From JBFHKO01 sp041595355 (GTDB lineage Bacteria > Pseudomonadota > Gammaproteobacteria > Enterobacterales > Aeromonadaceae): a stretch of 6,581 nt of DNA. The translations under genes were made by a program, and so were the position numbers. Shown here piece by piece: positions 1 to 6,567 of the stretch. Below the pieces are notes generated by a model. The model made no database searches. It worked only from the letters and a program-made list of their open reading frames with translations, and was not told where the DNA came from. The DNA is taken from NCBI GenBank assembly GCA_041595355.1, contig JBFHKO010000147.1, forward strand, positions 1 to 6,581, read 5' to 3'. The first letter of the stretch is position 1, and the number at the start of each line of letters is the position of its first letter.

Positions 1-5
1 ACGAC

Positions 6-29
6 AATGCCGACCCTGGGGTCGGCATT
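6..29 (-). terminator. Probable intrinsic terminator downstream of glyA
   Basis: A perfect 10-bp inverted repeat (AATGCCGACC at 6-15, GGTCGGCATT at 20-29) surrounds a 4-base loop. It begins 21 bases past the glyA stop codon, on the side where glyA transcription would leave the gene. The A/T base pairs at the foot of a GC-rich stem are typical of terminators. The following minus-strand bases (GTCGT) are cut off by the window edge, so a U-tract cannot be confirmed. Because the stem is symmetric it could also serve a converging gene to the left. Confidence 0.6.
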
Positions 30-50
30 GGGGCGTTATCGGCACCAGGC

Positions 51-1304
51 TCAGGCGTAAACCGGCAGGCGGGCGCAGATCTCCTTCACCTTGGCGCGGA
101 TGGCCAGCTGCACGCCCTCATCGGCGACGTTGTCCAGCACGTCGCAGATCCAGCCGGCCAGCGCCTGGGCGTCGGCGACCTGGAAACCGCGGCGGCTGAT
201 GGCCGGGGTACCAATGCGGATACCGGAGGTGACAAAGGGTGAACGCGGATCGTTGGGAACGGCGTTCTTGTTCACGGTGATGTAGGCGTTGCCGAGGGCG
301 GCATCCGCTTCCTTGCCGGTGATGTTCTTGTCCACCAAGTCCACCAGGAACAGGTGGTTCTCGGTGCCGCCGGAGACGATCTTGTAACCGCGCGCCTGGA
401 ACACCTCAACCATGGCCTTGGCATTCTTGACCACCAGCTGCTGGTAGGTCTTGAACTCCGGCTCCATGGCTTCCTTGAAGGCCACGGCCTTGCCGGCGAT
501 GACATGCATCAGCGGGCCGCCCTGACCACCGGGGAAGACGGCGGAGTTGAGCTTCTTGTACAGCTCCTCGTTGTCGGCGGCGGAGAGGATCAGGCCACCG
601 CGCGGGCCGGCCAGGGTCTTGTGGGTGGTGGAGGTCACCACATGGGCATGGGGTACCGGGTTCGGGTAGACACCGGCAGCCACCAGACCGGCCACATGGG
701 CCATGTCCACGAACAGGTAGGCACCCACCTTGTCGGCGATTTCGCGCAGCTTGGCCCAATCGACGATACCGGAGTAGGCGGAGAAGCCACCGATGATCAT
801 CTTCGGCTGGTTCTCGACCGCCAGGCGCTCCAGCTCGACATAATCGATCTTGCCGGCCTCATCGATGCCGTAAGGCACCACGTTGTAGAGCTTGCCGGAG
901 AAGTTGACCGGTGAGCCATGGGTCAGGTGACCGCCGTGAGCCAGGTTCATGCCCAGCACGGTATCGCCCGGCTGCAGCAGGGCCATGTAGACGGCGCTGT
1001 TGGCCTGGGAGCCGGAGTGGGGCTGCACGTTGGCGTAGGTGGCACCGAACAGCGCCTTGGCACGCTCGATGGCCAGGGTTTCCACCTTGTCGACGAACTC
1101 GCAACCGCCGTAGTAGCGCTTGCCCGGGTAGCCTTCGGCGTACTTGTTGGTCAGCTGGGAGCCCTGGGCCTGCATGACGCGCGGACTGGTGTAGTTCTCG
1201 GAGGCGATCAGCTCGATGTGCTCTTCCTGACGGACGGTCTCGTCGGTGATGGCAGACCACAGTTCGGCATCGTAATCGGCGATGTTCATGTCACGCTTCA
1301 GCAT
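51..1304 (-). CDS. glyA: Serine hydroxymethyltransferase
   Basis: This PLP enzyme interconverts serine plus tetrahydrofolate with glycine plus 5,10-methylene-tetrahydrofolate, and is the main cytoplasmic source of one-carbon units. With the start at 1304 the protein has 417 residues, the same as E. coli GlyA, and it begins MLKRDMNIADYD, very close to that protein. Visible motifs include the PLP-binding lysine K229 in TSTTHKTLAGPRGG, D200 and H203 in the FVDMAHVAG strand, H126 in AHGGHLTHG, and R363 in the substrate-carboxylate motif TSGIRIGTPA. An in-frame ATG at 1322 would add six residues, but the AGGAG ribosome site (complement of 1311-1315) lies inside that extension, six bases before the ATG at 1304, which decides the start. 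The gene is divergent from aroQ. All key residues are present, so it should be active. Confidence 0.97.
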   Translation of the reverse strand: MLKRDMNIADYDAELWSAITDETVRQEEHIELIASENYTSPRVMQAQGSQLTNKYAEGYPGKRYYGGCEFVDKVETLAIERAKALFGATYANVQPHSGSQANSAVYMALLQPGDTVLGMNLAHGGHLTHGSPVNFSGKLYNVVPYGIDEAGKIDYVELERLAVENQPKMIIGGFSAYSGIVDWAKLREIADKVGAYLFVDMAHVAGLVAAGVYPNPVPHAHVVTSTTHKTLAGPRGGLILSAADNEELYKKLNSAVFPGGQGGPLMHVIAGKAVAFKEAMEPEFKTYQQLVVKNAKAMVEVFQARGYKIVSGGTENHLFLVDLVDKNITGKEADAALGNAYITVNKNAVPNDPRSPFVTSGIRIGTPAISRRGFQVADAQALAGWICDVLDNVADEGVQLAIRAKVKEICARLPVYA

Positions 1305-1349
1305 CCATTTCTCCTGACTCATGCGTGTGGATGGGGTTTATGCGGGCAT

Positions 1350-1379
1350 ATTCTACCCTGCCCCCGGGCGACTTGACAG
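1350..1379 (-). promoter_or_regulatory. Putative sigma-70 promoter of glyA
   Basis: Read on the minus strand, CTGTCA (complement of 1374-1379) and TAGAAT (complement of 1350-1355) are separated by 18 bases. They match the -35 consensus at 4 of 6 positions and the -10 at 5 of 6. Transcription would start near 1343, giving a leader of about 40 bases. I see no PurR box of the E. coli type and no riboswitch-like leader. The -35 lies in the loop and arm of a GC-rich inverted repeat listed separately. Confidence 0.5.
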
Positions 1380-1386
1380 CCCGGGG
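1362..1386. repeat. 8-bp GC-only inverted repeat overlapping the glyA -35 region
   Basis: CCCCGGGC (1362-1369) and GCCCGGGG (1379-1386) are perfect reverse complements around a 9-base loop, gacttgaca. The loop contains most of the predicted glyA -35 hexamer. It could be a protein-binding dyad or a hairpin. On the plus strand it is followed within five bases by only four Ts, so it is at best a weak terminator. Confidence 0.5.
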
Positions 1387-1468
1387 CCGACTTTTAACCG
1401 GGGAAAATACCCGCATGCACAGCAGGGACAGGCACCGGTTTCCGTCGGGAGTCAATCAGAAATTCTGT

Positions 1469-1503
1469 CGTGAAATGATCGGTAAATGCTGCTAAATTTC
1501 ACG
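1469..1503. repeat. Inverted repeat CGTGAAAT-N19-ATTTCACG in the glyA/aroQ intergenic region
   Basis: CGTGAAAT (1469-1476) and ATTTCACG (1496-1503) form a perfect 8-bp dyad with a 19-base spacer. A second, partly overlapping dyad, CGAAAC (1502-1507) with GTTTCG (1523-1528), has a 15-base spacer. Both lie in the AT-rich middle of an otherwise GC-rich divergent intergenic region, where regulator sites are expected. I cannot assign a regulator: they do not match the PurR, MetR or TyrR consensus as I know them. Confidence 0.45.
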
Positions 1504-1529
1504 AAACGAAGATAATTTTTAAGTTTCGC

Positions 1530-1558
1530 TTGAATGGCGGCGCAGGAATCATTAAAAA
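1530..1558 (+). promoter_or_regulatory. Weak candidate promoter for the aroQ-accB-accC operon
   Basis: TTGAAT (1530-1535) and TAAAAA (1553-1558) are separated by 17 bases and match the sigma-70 consensus at 4 of 6 positions each. An AT-rich stretch (1505-1526) lies directly upstream and could help RNA polymerase bind. An alternative -10, TAGTCT at 1564-1569, lacks a recognisable -35. Some promoter must lie in 1305-1604 because glyA is divergent, but the exact one is uncertain. Confidence 0.35.
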
Positions 1559-1628
1559 GAGGCTAGTCTTACGCAGACCGACCTAGAACGGCCCAAAAGG
1601 CTGCATGATCGCCGAGGTTGACTCAATA

Positions 1629-2087
1629 ATGCCCCCCAAACATCGCATACTGCTGCTAAACGGTCCCAACCTGAACCTGCTCGGCAGGCGGGAACCCGGC
1701 ATCTATGGCGCCCAGCGCCTGGATGACATAGTGGGCCGGCTGACCACCCTGGCGCACACGCTGGATGTCCGCCTGACCCACCTGCAGAGCAATGCCGAGC
1801 ATGAGCTGGTTGACGCCATCCACGGCGCCATGGGCCAGCAGGATTTCATCCTCATCAATCCGGCCGCCTTCACCCACACCAGCGTCGCCCTGCGTGACGC
1901 CCTGCTGGGCGTGGCGATTCCGTTTATCGAGGTCCACCTGTCAAACGTACATGCCAGAGAACCCTTCCGCCATCACTCCTACCTGTCCGACGTGGCCAGG
2001 GGCGTGATCTGCGGCCTGGGGGCCGATGGTTACGAATTTGCCTTAATCGCGGCCGCCCGCAGCCTGCAGCGGTCAAACGACAACTGA
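1629..2087 (+). CDS. aroQ: 3-dehydroquinate dehydratase, type II
   Basis: This cytoplasmic enzyme dehydrates 3-dehydroquinate to 3-dehydroshikimate in the shikimate pathway; type II enzymes are small dodecamers with no Schiff-base lysine. From 1629 the protein has 152 residues, normal for the family. Key motifs are LLLNGPNLNLLG (8-19), the flexible lid with R20/R21 and catalytic Y26 (REPGIYG), N77 and H83 in INPAAFTHTS, and EVHLSNVHAREPFRHHS (101-117) with H103 and R114. The start is ambiguous. ATG 1605 would add eight residues and has AAGG four bases upstream; ATG 1629 has GAGG 11 bases upstream. I prefer 1629 because the family usually begins two to five residues before the first strand. 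The gene heads a run with accB and accC, an arrangement common in gammaproteobacteria; the stop is 27 bases before accB. Confidence 0.93.
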   Translation: MPPKHRILLLNGPNLNLLGRREPGIYGAQRLDDIVGRLTTLAHTLDVRLTHLQSNAEHELVDAIHGAMGQQDFILINPAAFTHTSVALRDALLGVAIPFIEVHLSNVHAREPFRHHSYLSDVARGVICGLGADGYEFALIAAARSLQRSNDN

Positions 2088-2114
2088 TCAAAAGAAGTTG
2101 AACAGAGAATGCAA

Positions 2115-2567
2115 ATGGATATCCGCAAAATCAAGAAGCTGATCGAACTGGTTGAAGAGTCCGGGATTGCCGAGCTGGAGATCTCCGAAGGTGAAGAGTC
2201 GGTGCGCATCAGCCGCATGGTGACGGGTCAGGCCGCGCCGGTGATGAACTTCGCCCAACCTCTGGCCGCCGCACCGGCCGCTCCCGCCGCCGCGCCCGCG
2301 GCAGCCCCTGTGGCCGCCGCCGCCGAGCCCAGCGGCCATGTGCTGCGCTCGCCCATGGTCGGCTCCTTCTACCGCTCCGCCAGCCCGGATGCCAAGCCGT
2401 TCGTCGAAGTGGGTCAGAGCATCAAGGTGGGCGATCCCCTGTGCATCGTGGAAGCCATGAAGATGATGAACCAGATCCAGGCCGACAAGGCGGGCACCAT
2501 CAAGAGCATCCTGGTCGAGAACGGTCAGACCGTCGAGTTTGATCAGCCCCTGTTCATCATCGAATAA
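2115..2567 (+). CDS. accB: Biotin carboxyl carrier protein of acetyl-CoA carboxylase
   Basis: AccB carries the biotin that shuttles carboxylate from biotin carboxylase (AccC) to carboxyltransferase (AccA/AccD) in the first step of fatty acid synthesis. The 150-residue protein has three parts: a conserved N-terminal segment MDIRKIKKLIELVEESG (1-17) that binds AccC, a flexible Ala/Pro-rich linker (about 49-72), and a C-terminal biotinyl domain (about 75-150). The biotin acceptor is K116 in EAMKMMN. The 'thumb' loop typical of bacterial BCCP is present around SPDAKPFVEVG (90-100). ATG 2109 is also in frame, but AGAGA (2104-2108) is correctly spaced for 2115 and the family starts at MDIRK. In E. 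coli AccB represses its own operon; the same could hold here but nothing in the sequence shows it. Confidence 0.96.
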   Translation: MDIRKIKKLIELVEESGIAELEISEGEESVRISRMVTGQAAPVMNFAQPLAAAPAAPAAAPAAAPVAAAAEPSGHVLRSPMVGSFYRSASPDAKPFVEVGQSIKVGDPLCIVEAMKMMNQIQADKAGTIKSILVENGQTVEFDQPLFIIE

Positions 2568-2578
2568 GAGGTGCGACC

Positions 2579-3919
<1,341 letters not shown>

Positions 3920-3927
3920 CCCCCGGT

Positions 3928-3946
3928 GGGCCGCAACCGGCGGCCC
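3928..3946 (+). repeat. Small hairpin between accC stop and its terminator
   Basis: GGGCCGC (3928-3934) and GCGGCCC (3940-3946) form a 7-bp stem with a 5-base loop, nine bases after the accC stop. No T-run follows it. It may stabilise the 3' end of the mRNA or act in tandem with the terminator just downstream. Confidence 0.4.
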
Positions 3947-3956
3947 TGAGCCTCCC

Positions 3957-3989
3957 AAGGCCACGCCCAGGCGTGGCCTTGCCTTTTTT
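3957..3989 (+). terminator. Rho-independent terminator of the aroQ-accB-accC operon
   Basis: AAGGCCACGC (3957-3966) and GCGTGGCCTT (3971-3980) form a perfect 10-bp stem with a 4-base loop. Three bases later comes a run of six Ts (3984-3989). It lies 37 bases after the accC stop and separates the acc operon from the membrane-protein gene, which therefore should have its own promoter. Confidence 0.85.
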
Positions 3990-4021
3990 CGCCGCCAATA
4001 TTTTTACTGCCGACGCGGATA

Positions 4022-4057
4022 CGGTTGCGATCCGGGCTACCCAAACGGCTGCGATTG
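4022..4057 (+). repeat. Short imperfect direct repeat upstream of the membrane-protein gene
   Basis: CGGTTGCGAT (4022-4031) and CGGCTGCGAT (4046-4055) match at 9 of 10 bases with a 24-base period. They lie 43-78 bases before the chosen start, just upstream of an AT-rich TAAAAT (4062-4067) that could be a -10 element, although no good -35 is seen at 16-18 bases. They may be operator half-sites or chance. Confidence 0.25.
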
Positions 4058-4099
4058 TGGCTAAAATGTGCACTCAGTCACAGAACGTGGAACCCATGC

Positions 4100-5488
4100 A
4101 TGCCAGTACCCGATCGCCGCCCCCTGCTGAGTAGTGCCCTGCTGTTACCGGCCGCCCTGATGGCGCTGGCCGTACTGCTGCAGTGTCTCGCAGAGCTGAC
4201 ACGGGGGATCGGTCCGCTGCTGGGCGCCATGGCTGAAGGACTGGACGACAGCCAGCCGCTGCTGGTTGCCATGCTGATCGCCACGCTGCGCGCGCCCACG
4301 GCGGCGCCCATTCAGGGGCTGAATGGGCTCCTCTCTTTCCTGCTGCTGGATAGCATTCTCGGCAGCCTGCTACCGGATCTGCCCCCGGCGCCGCTGCTGT
4401 ATGCCCTGGCTGCCGGCTGGCTCAGTGCCCGCAGTTATCCCGCCCTGGCGCGCGTGCGGCTACCCGCCATGCTGCACTCCTACCAGGGAACGGCCATCAT
4501 ATTGCTGGGAAACAGTCTGCTGACGATGCTGCTGAGCCTGCCTCTGGCCGGCGCGCTGCTGCTGCTGCACGGCTTCCTGATGGTCATTATCCCCATCGGC
4601 CTGGCCTACCCCCTCGGCAACCTGCTGCTGACGATAGCCCATCAACCGCTGGCCGCCAGCGGCCTCTACCCGGCGCTGGGATCGGAGCTGACGCGCCTGG
4701 CCGCTGAACAGTTTGCCGGCAGCCTGAGTGTCGCTGACTACCTGGCCTGGTTGCACGCCCTCAATCTGTTTGCCCTGCCCGGCGTGGCCCTGGCGCTGAT
4801 TTGGCTGGCGCCCCATGATCGCCGCCGGCCGCTCAAGGGGCTGCTGCTGTTGCTGATGCTGGCCAACTGGCTGGGCATGAGCCCGCAGCCCCTGGCCTTC
4901 GCCCTGCTCTGCTTTGCACCGCGATTGTTCATGTTGCTGGCCCTGCTGGCGGGCGTGCTGATCAGCTGCTCGCTTTGCCTGGATATTGGGTTTCCGCTGC
5001 ACGCGGCAGCGGAGGGTGCCCTGCGCTTCTGGCCCGATATGGTCAATGCCTTGCTGCCCGGTTCGGCACTGCTGCTGCTGCATGCCCTGGCCGCACTCCA
5101 CCTGAGCCTGCTGCTGGGCCTCAAGCCGCGCATCTGGCGCGAGCTGGATACCCCGCTGCTGCCCTGCAGCAACCCTTACCAGAGCACGGATCCCACCCTG
5201 CGGGCCATCTACTACACCAAGGCACTGGGTGGCTTCGGCAACCTGCTGAGCCTGAGCTCCAACCTGACCGGTCTCATCGTCGAGCTGGACGATCCCCGCC
5301 AGTTGCAGCGCGACCGCCTGCGCGAGCTGGGGGTCATCAGCATACAGCCGCTGGACTCCTGTCGCCTGCAGCTGCTGATGGGCCCGGTGGCCGAGTCCCT
5401 GGAGATCAAGATCCGCCAGCTGGCGGCGCGCCAGTCCCAGGATCTGCAACCCCGCGGCCCCGAGCTGCGACCCTTCAGCTTCAGCTAG
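4100..5488 (+). CDS. Degenerate PTS permease-like membrane protein (EIIC-EIIB architecture, catalytic residues lost)
   Basis: I read this as a remote member of the glucose/N-acetylglucosamine PTS permease family, with EIIC (about 10-342) followed by EIIB (about 372-442). The resemblance to PtsG/NagE by eye is patchy but collinear: ALLLPAALMALAVLL near the N terminus, RVRLPAMLHSYQG (119-130) for the KLPEYLGFFAGKR segment, IIPIGLAYPL (163-172) for LIPFGLHHIW, LFALPGVALALIW (223-235) for the FGLPAAALAI region, MSPQPLAFALLCFAP (260-274) for GITEPIEFSFMFVAP, and LGGFGNLLSLSSNLTGLI (376-393) for the EIIB LGGxENIxxLDxCITRLR motif. The active residues are replaced: His-His by A169-Y170, Glu by Q263, and phospho-Cys by N388; the EIIB Arg positions are G391 and I393. 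Leucine makes up about 27% of the 462 residues, with roughly 8-10 hydrophobic segments. The start at 4100 is chosen because the frame's upstream codons offer only a TTG at 4025 and unlikely sequence. An intact long frame suggests selection. Sugar phosphorylation seems excluded; the role is unknown. Confidence 0.7.
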   Translation: MPVPDRRPLLSSALLLPAALMALAVLLQCLAELTRGIGPLLGAMAEGLDDSQPLLVAMLIATLRAPTAAPIQGLNGLLSFLLLDSILGSLLPDLPPAPLLYALAAGWLSARSYPALARVRLPAMLHSYQGTAIILLGNSLLTMLLSLPLAGALLLLHGFLMVIIPIGLAYPLGNLLLTIAHQPLAASGLYPALGSELTRLAAEQFAGSLSVADYLAWLHALNLFALPGVALALIWLAPHDRRRPLKGLLLLLMLANWLGMSPQPLAFALLCFAPRLFMLLALLAGVLISCSLCLDIGFPLHAAAEGALRFWPDMVNALLPGSALLLLHALAALHLSLLLGLKPRIWRELDTPLLPCSNPYQSTDPTLRAIYYTKALGGFGNLLSLSSNLTGLIVELDDPRQLQRDRLRELGVISIQPLDSCRLQLLMGPVAESLEIKIRQLAARQSQDLQPRGPELRPFSFS

Positions 5489-5493
5489 CCGCC

Positions 5494-5522
5494 AAGACAG
5501 TCCGCCAGCCCGGTGGTACAAT
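5494..5522 (+). promoter_or_regulatory. Putative extended -10 promoter of prmA
   Basis: TGGTACAAT (5514-5522) is an extended -10 element: TACAAT matches 5 of 6 and carries the TGn motif. AAGACA (5494-5499) lies 17 bases upstream and matches the -35 at 4 of 6. It falls entirely between the upstream stop (5488) and prmA (5559), giving a leader of about 30 bases. No terminator separates the upstream gene from prmA, so read-through is also possible. Confidence 0.6.
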
Positions 5523-5558
5523 CCGCCGCCTTTCACGTTACCCGAGCGAGCGACCGCC

Positions 5559-6434
5559 ATGCCCTGGATCCAGATCAAGATCACCGCCACCGCCAAGACC
5601 GCCGACAAGATCAGCAACATGCTGATGGGGCTGGGAGCCCAGGCGGTGACCTTCATGGATGCCCATGACGATCCCGTCTACGAGCCCCTGCCCGGCGAAA
5701 CCAAGCTGTGGGGCGATACCCAGTGCATCGGCCTGTTCGACGCCGAGGTGGATCCGGCCCCCATCATCGCCTTTTTCCAGCGCCATCTGGGCGAGGCGAT
5801 GGGCTACAAGGTCGAACAGCTGGAAGACAAGGACTGGGTGCGGGAGTGGATGGAGCACTTCCACCCCATGCAGTTCGGCGAGCGGCTCTGGATCTGCCCC
5901 AGCTGGCGCGCAGTGCCCGATCCCGAGGCGGTCAACGTGCTGCTGGATCCGGGCCTCGCCTTCGGCACCGGCACCCACCCCACCACCGCCCTGTGCCTGC
6001 AGTGGCTGGACAGCTGCGATCTGGCCGGCAAGACGCTGGTGGATTTTGGCTGCGGCTCCGGCATCCTGGCGATTGCCGCCCTCAAGCTGGGCGCCGCGCG
6101 CGTCATCGGCATCGACATCGACCCGCAGGCCATCCAGGCGAGCCGCGACAACGCCGAGCGCAATGGCGTCGCCGACCGCCTGGAGCTCTACCTGCCCGAG
6201 GCACAGCCGGCCGGCCTGCAGGCCGACATTCTGGTGGCCAACATCCTGGCCGGCCCGCTGCGCGAGCTGGCGCCGCTGATGAACGCCCTGGTACGCCCCG
6301 GCGGCCTGCTGGCCCTCTCCGGGGTACTGGAGAGCCAGGCCGGCGAACTGGAGCAGATCTACGGCCAGTGGTTCGACATGGACCCCACCGCCGTGCGCGA
6401 AGAGTGGTGCCGCCTCTCGGGCTGCAAGCGCTGA
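5559..6434 (+). CDS. prmA: Ribosomal protein L11 methyltransferase
   Basis: PrmA uses S-adenosylmethionine to trimethylate the N terminus and lysines of ribosomal protein L11. The protein has 291 residues against 293 in E. coli and aligns throughout. The N-terminal substrate-recognition domain starts MPWIQIKIT and contains PLPGETKLWGD (43-53). The hinge and catalytic entrance include LEDKDWVREWMEHFHPM (88-104) and the diagnostic DPGLAFGTGTHPTT (130-143). The class I methyltransferase domain has the SAM loop VDFGCGSGILAIAALKLGA (161-179), the acidic strand-2 end GIDIDPQA (184-191) and the post-motif VANILAGPL (226-234). The ribosome site is weak (GAG/CGAG repeats at 5542-5552). In this gene order dusB-fis normally follows, and the promoter at the window end agrees with that. 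Confidence 0.97.
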   Translation: MPWIQIKITATAKTADKISNMLMGLGAQAVTFMDAHDDPVYEPLPGETKLWGDTQCIGLFDAEVDPAPIIAFFQRHLGEAMGYKVEQLEDKDWVREWMEHFHPMQFGERLWICPSWRAVPDPEAVNVLLDPGLAFGTGTHPTTALCLQWLDSCDLAGKTLVDFGCGSGILAIAALKLGAARVIGIDIDPQAIQASRDNAERNGVADRLELYLPEAQPAGLQADILVANILAGPLRELAPLMNALVRPGGLLALSGVLESQAGELEQIYGQWFDMDPTAVREEWCRLSGCKR

Positions 6435-6483
6435 GCCGGCCGCTTCCTTTAGCCGTTGATTCGACGCGACAATTCATTTTGCA

Positions 6484-6526
6484 AGCGCCGGCCGAGGCCG
6501 GAGCGGAGAAAAAAAACGCCGGCGCT
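6484..6526. repeat. 9-bp inverted repeat enclosing a GC dyad and an A8 tract
   Basis: AGCGCCGGC (6484-6492) and GCCGGCGCT (6518-6526) are perfect reverse complements 25 bases apart. Inside lies a second dyad, CCGGCC-GA-GGCCGG (6488-6501), and a run of eight As (6509-6516). As RNA, the right arm could compete with the inner dyad for the left arm. No T-run follows on the plus strand, so it is not a classical prmA terminator, though it is placed between prmA and the next promoter. Confidence 0.5.
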
Positions 6527-6538
6527 CACTTTCTAACC
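6524..6538. promoter_or_regulatory. Predicted Fis binding site upstream of the terminal promoter
   Basis: GCTCACTTTCTAACC fits the 15-bp Fis core pattern G-N-T-Y-A-A-W-W-W-T-T-R-A-N-C at 13 of 15 positions, including both outer G/C bases and the Y-R steps. It abuts the -35 element and is centred near -43 of the predicted start. In E. coli the autoregulatory Fis site II of the fis promoter is centred close to -42, so the placement supports negative autoregulation here. Confidence 0.55.
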
Positions 6539-6567
6539 TTTTCAGAAATAAAAAAAATGCGTAATAT
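6539..6567 (+). promoter_or_regulatory. Probable dusB-fis operon promoter
   Basis: TTTTCA (6539-6544) and TAATAT (6562-6567) are separated by 17 bases. The spacer contains a run of eight As (6550-6557). The bases after the -10 (acgcggccc) form a GC-rich discriminator, the hallmark of stringently controlled promoters. The location directly after prmA, TAATAT as -10 and the GC-rich discriminator all match the fis promoter of gammaproteobacteria. The predicted start is near 6574; the coding region it drives lies beyond the window. Confidence 0.7.

Noticed and set aside
354..914. A 186-codon plus-strand open frame inside glyA
   Set aside because: It is antisense to strongly conserved glyA sequence and shows no domain of its own.
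1305..1350. A glycine riboswitch or other structured leader for glyA
   Set aside because: The predicted leader is only about 40 bases, too short for a riboswitch, and shows no relevant conserved core.
1305..1628. A PurR or MetR operator in front of glyA, as in E. coli
   Set aside because: No stretch matches the PurR palindrome or TGAA-N5-TTCA acceptably on either strand.
4550..4575. CTG trinucleotide runs as a simple-sequence phase-variation repeat
   Set aside because: The runs are short, interrupted and in codon frame as leucine-rich membrane segments; trinucleotide changes would not shift the frame.
4100..5488. The membrane protein as PanF (sodium/pantothenate symporter), expected at this locus
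   Set aside because: The C-terminal soluble domain resembles EIIB, I see no SSF-family signature, and the internal segments match EIIC instead.
4975..5625. A 216-codon plus-strand frame, Pro/Arg/Ala-rich, across the end of the membrane-protein gene and the start of prmA
   Set aside because: The composition is typical of an out-of-frame reading of GC-rich coding DNA, and it overlaps two better-supported genes.
4460..5656. A 398-codon open frame on the minus strand, rich in Gln and Arg, opposite the membrane-protein gene
   Set aside because: It is the complement of CTG-rich leucine codons, which read as CAG (Gln). It has no recognisable domain, runs into prmA, and the plus-strand frame has a coherent membrane-protein composition.
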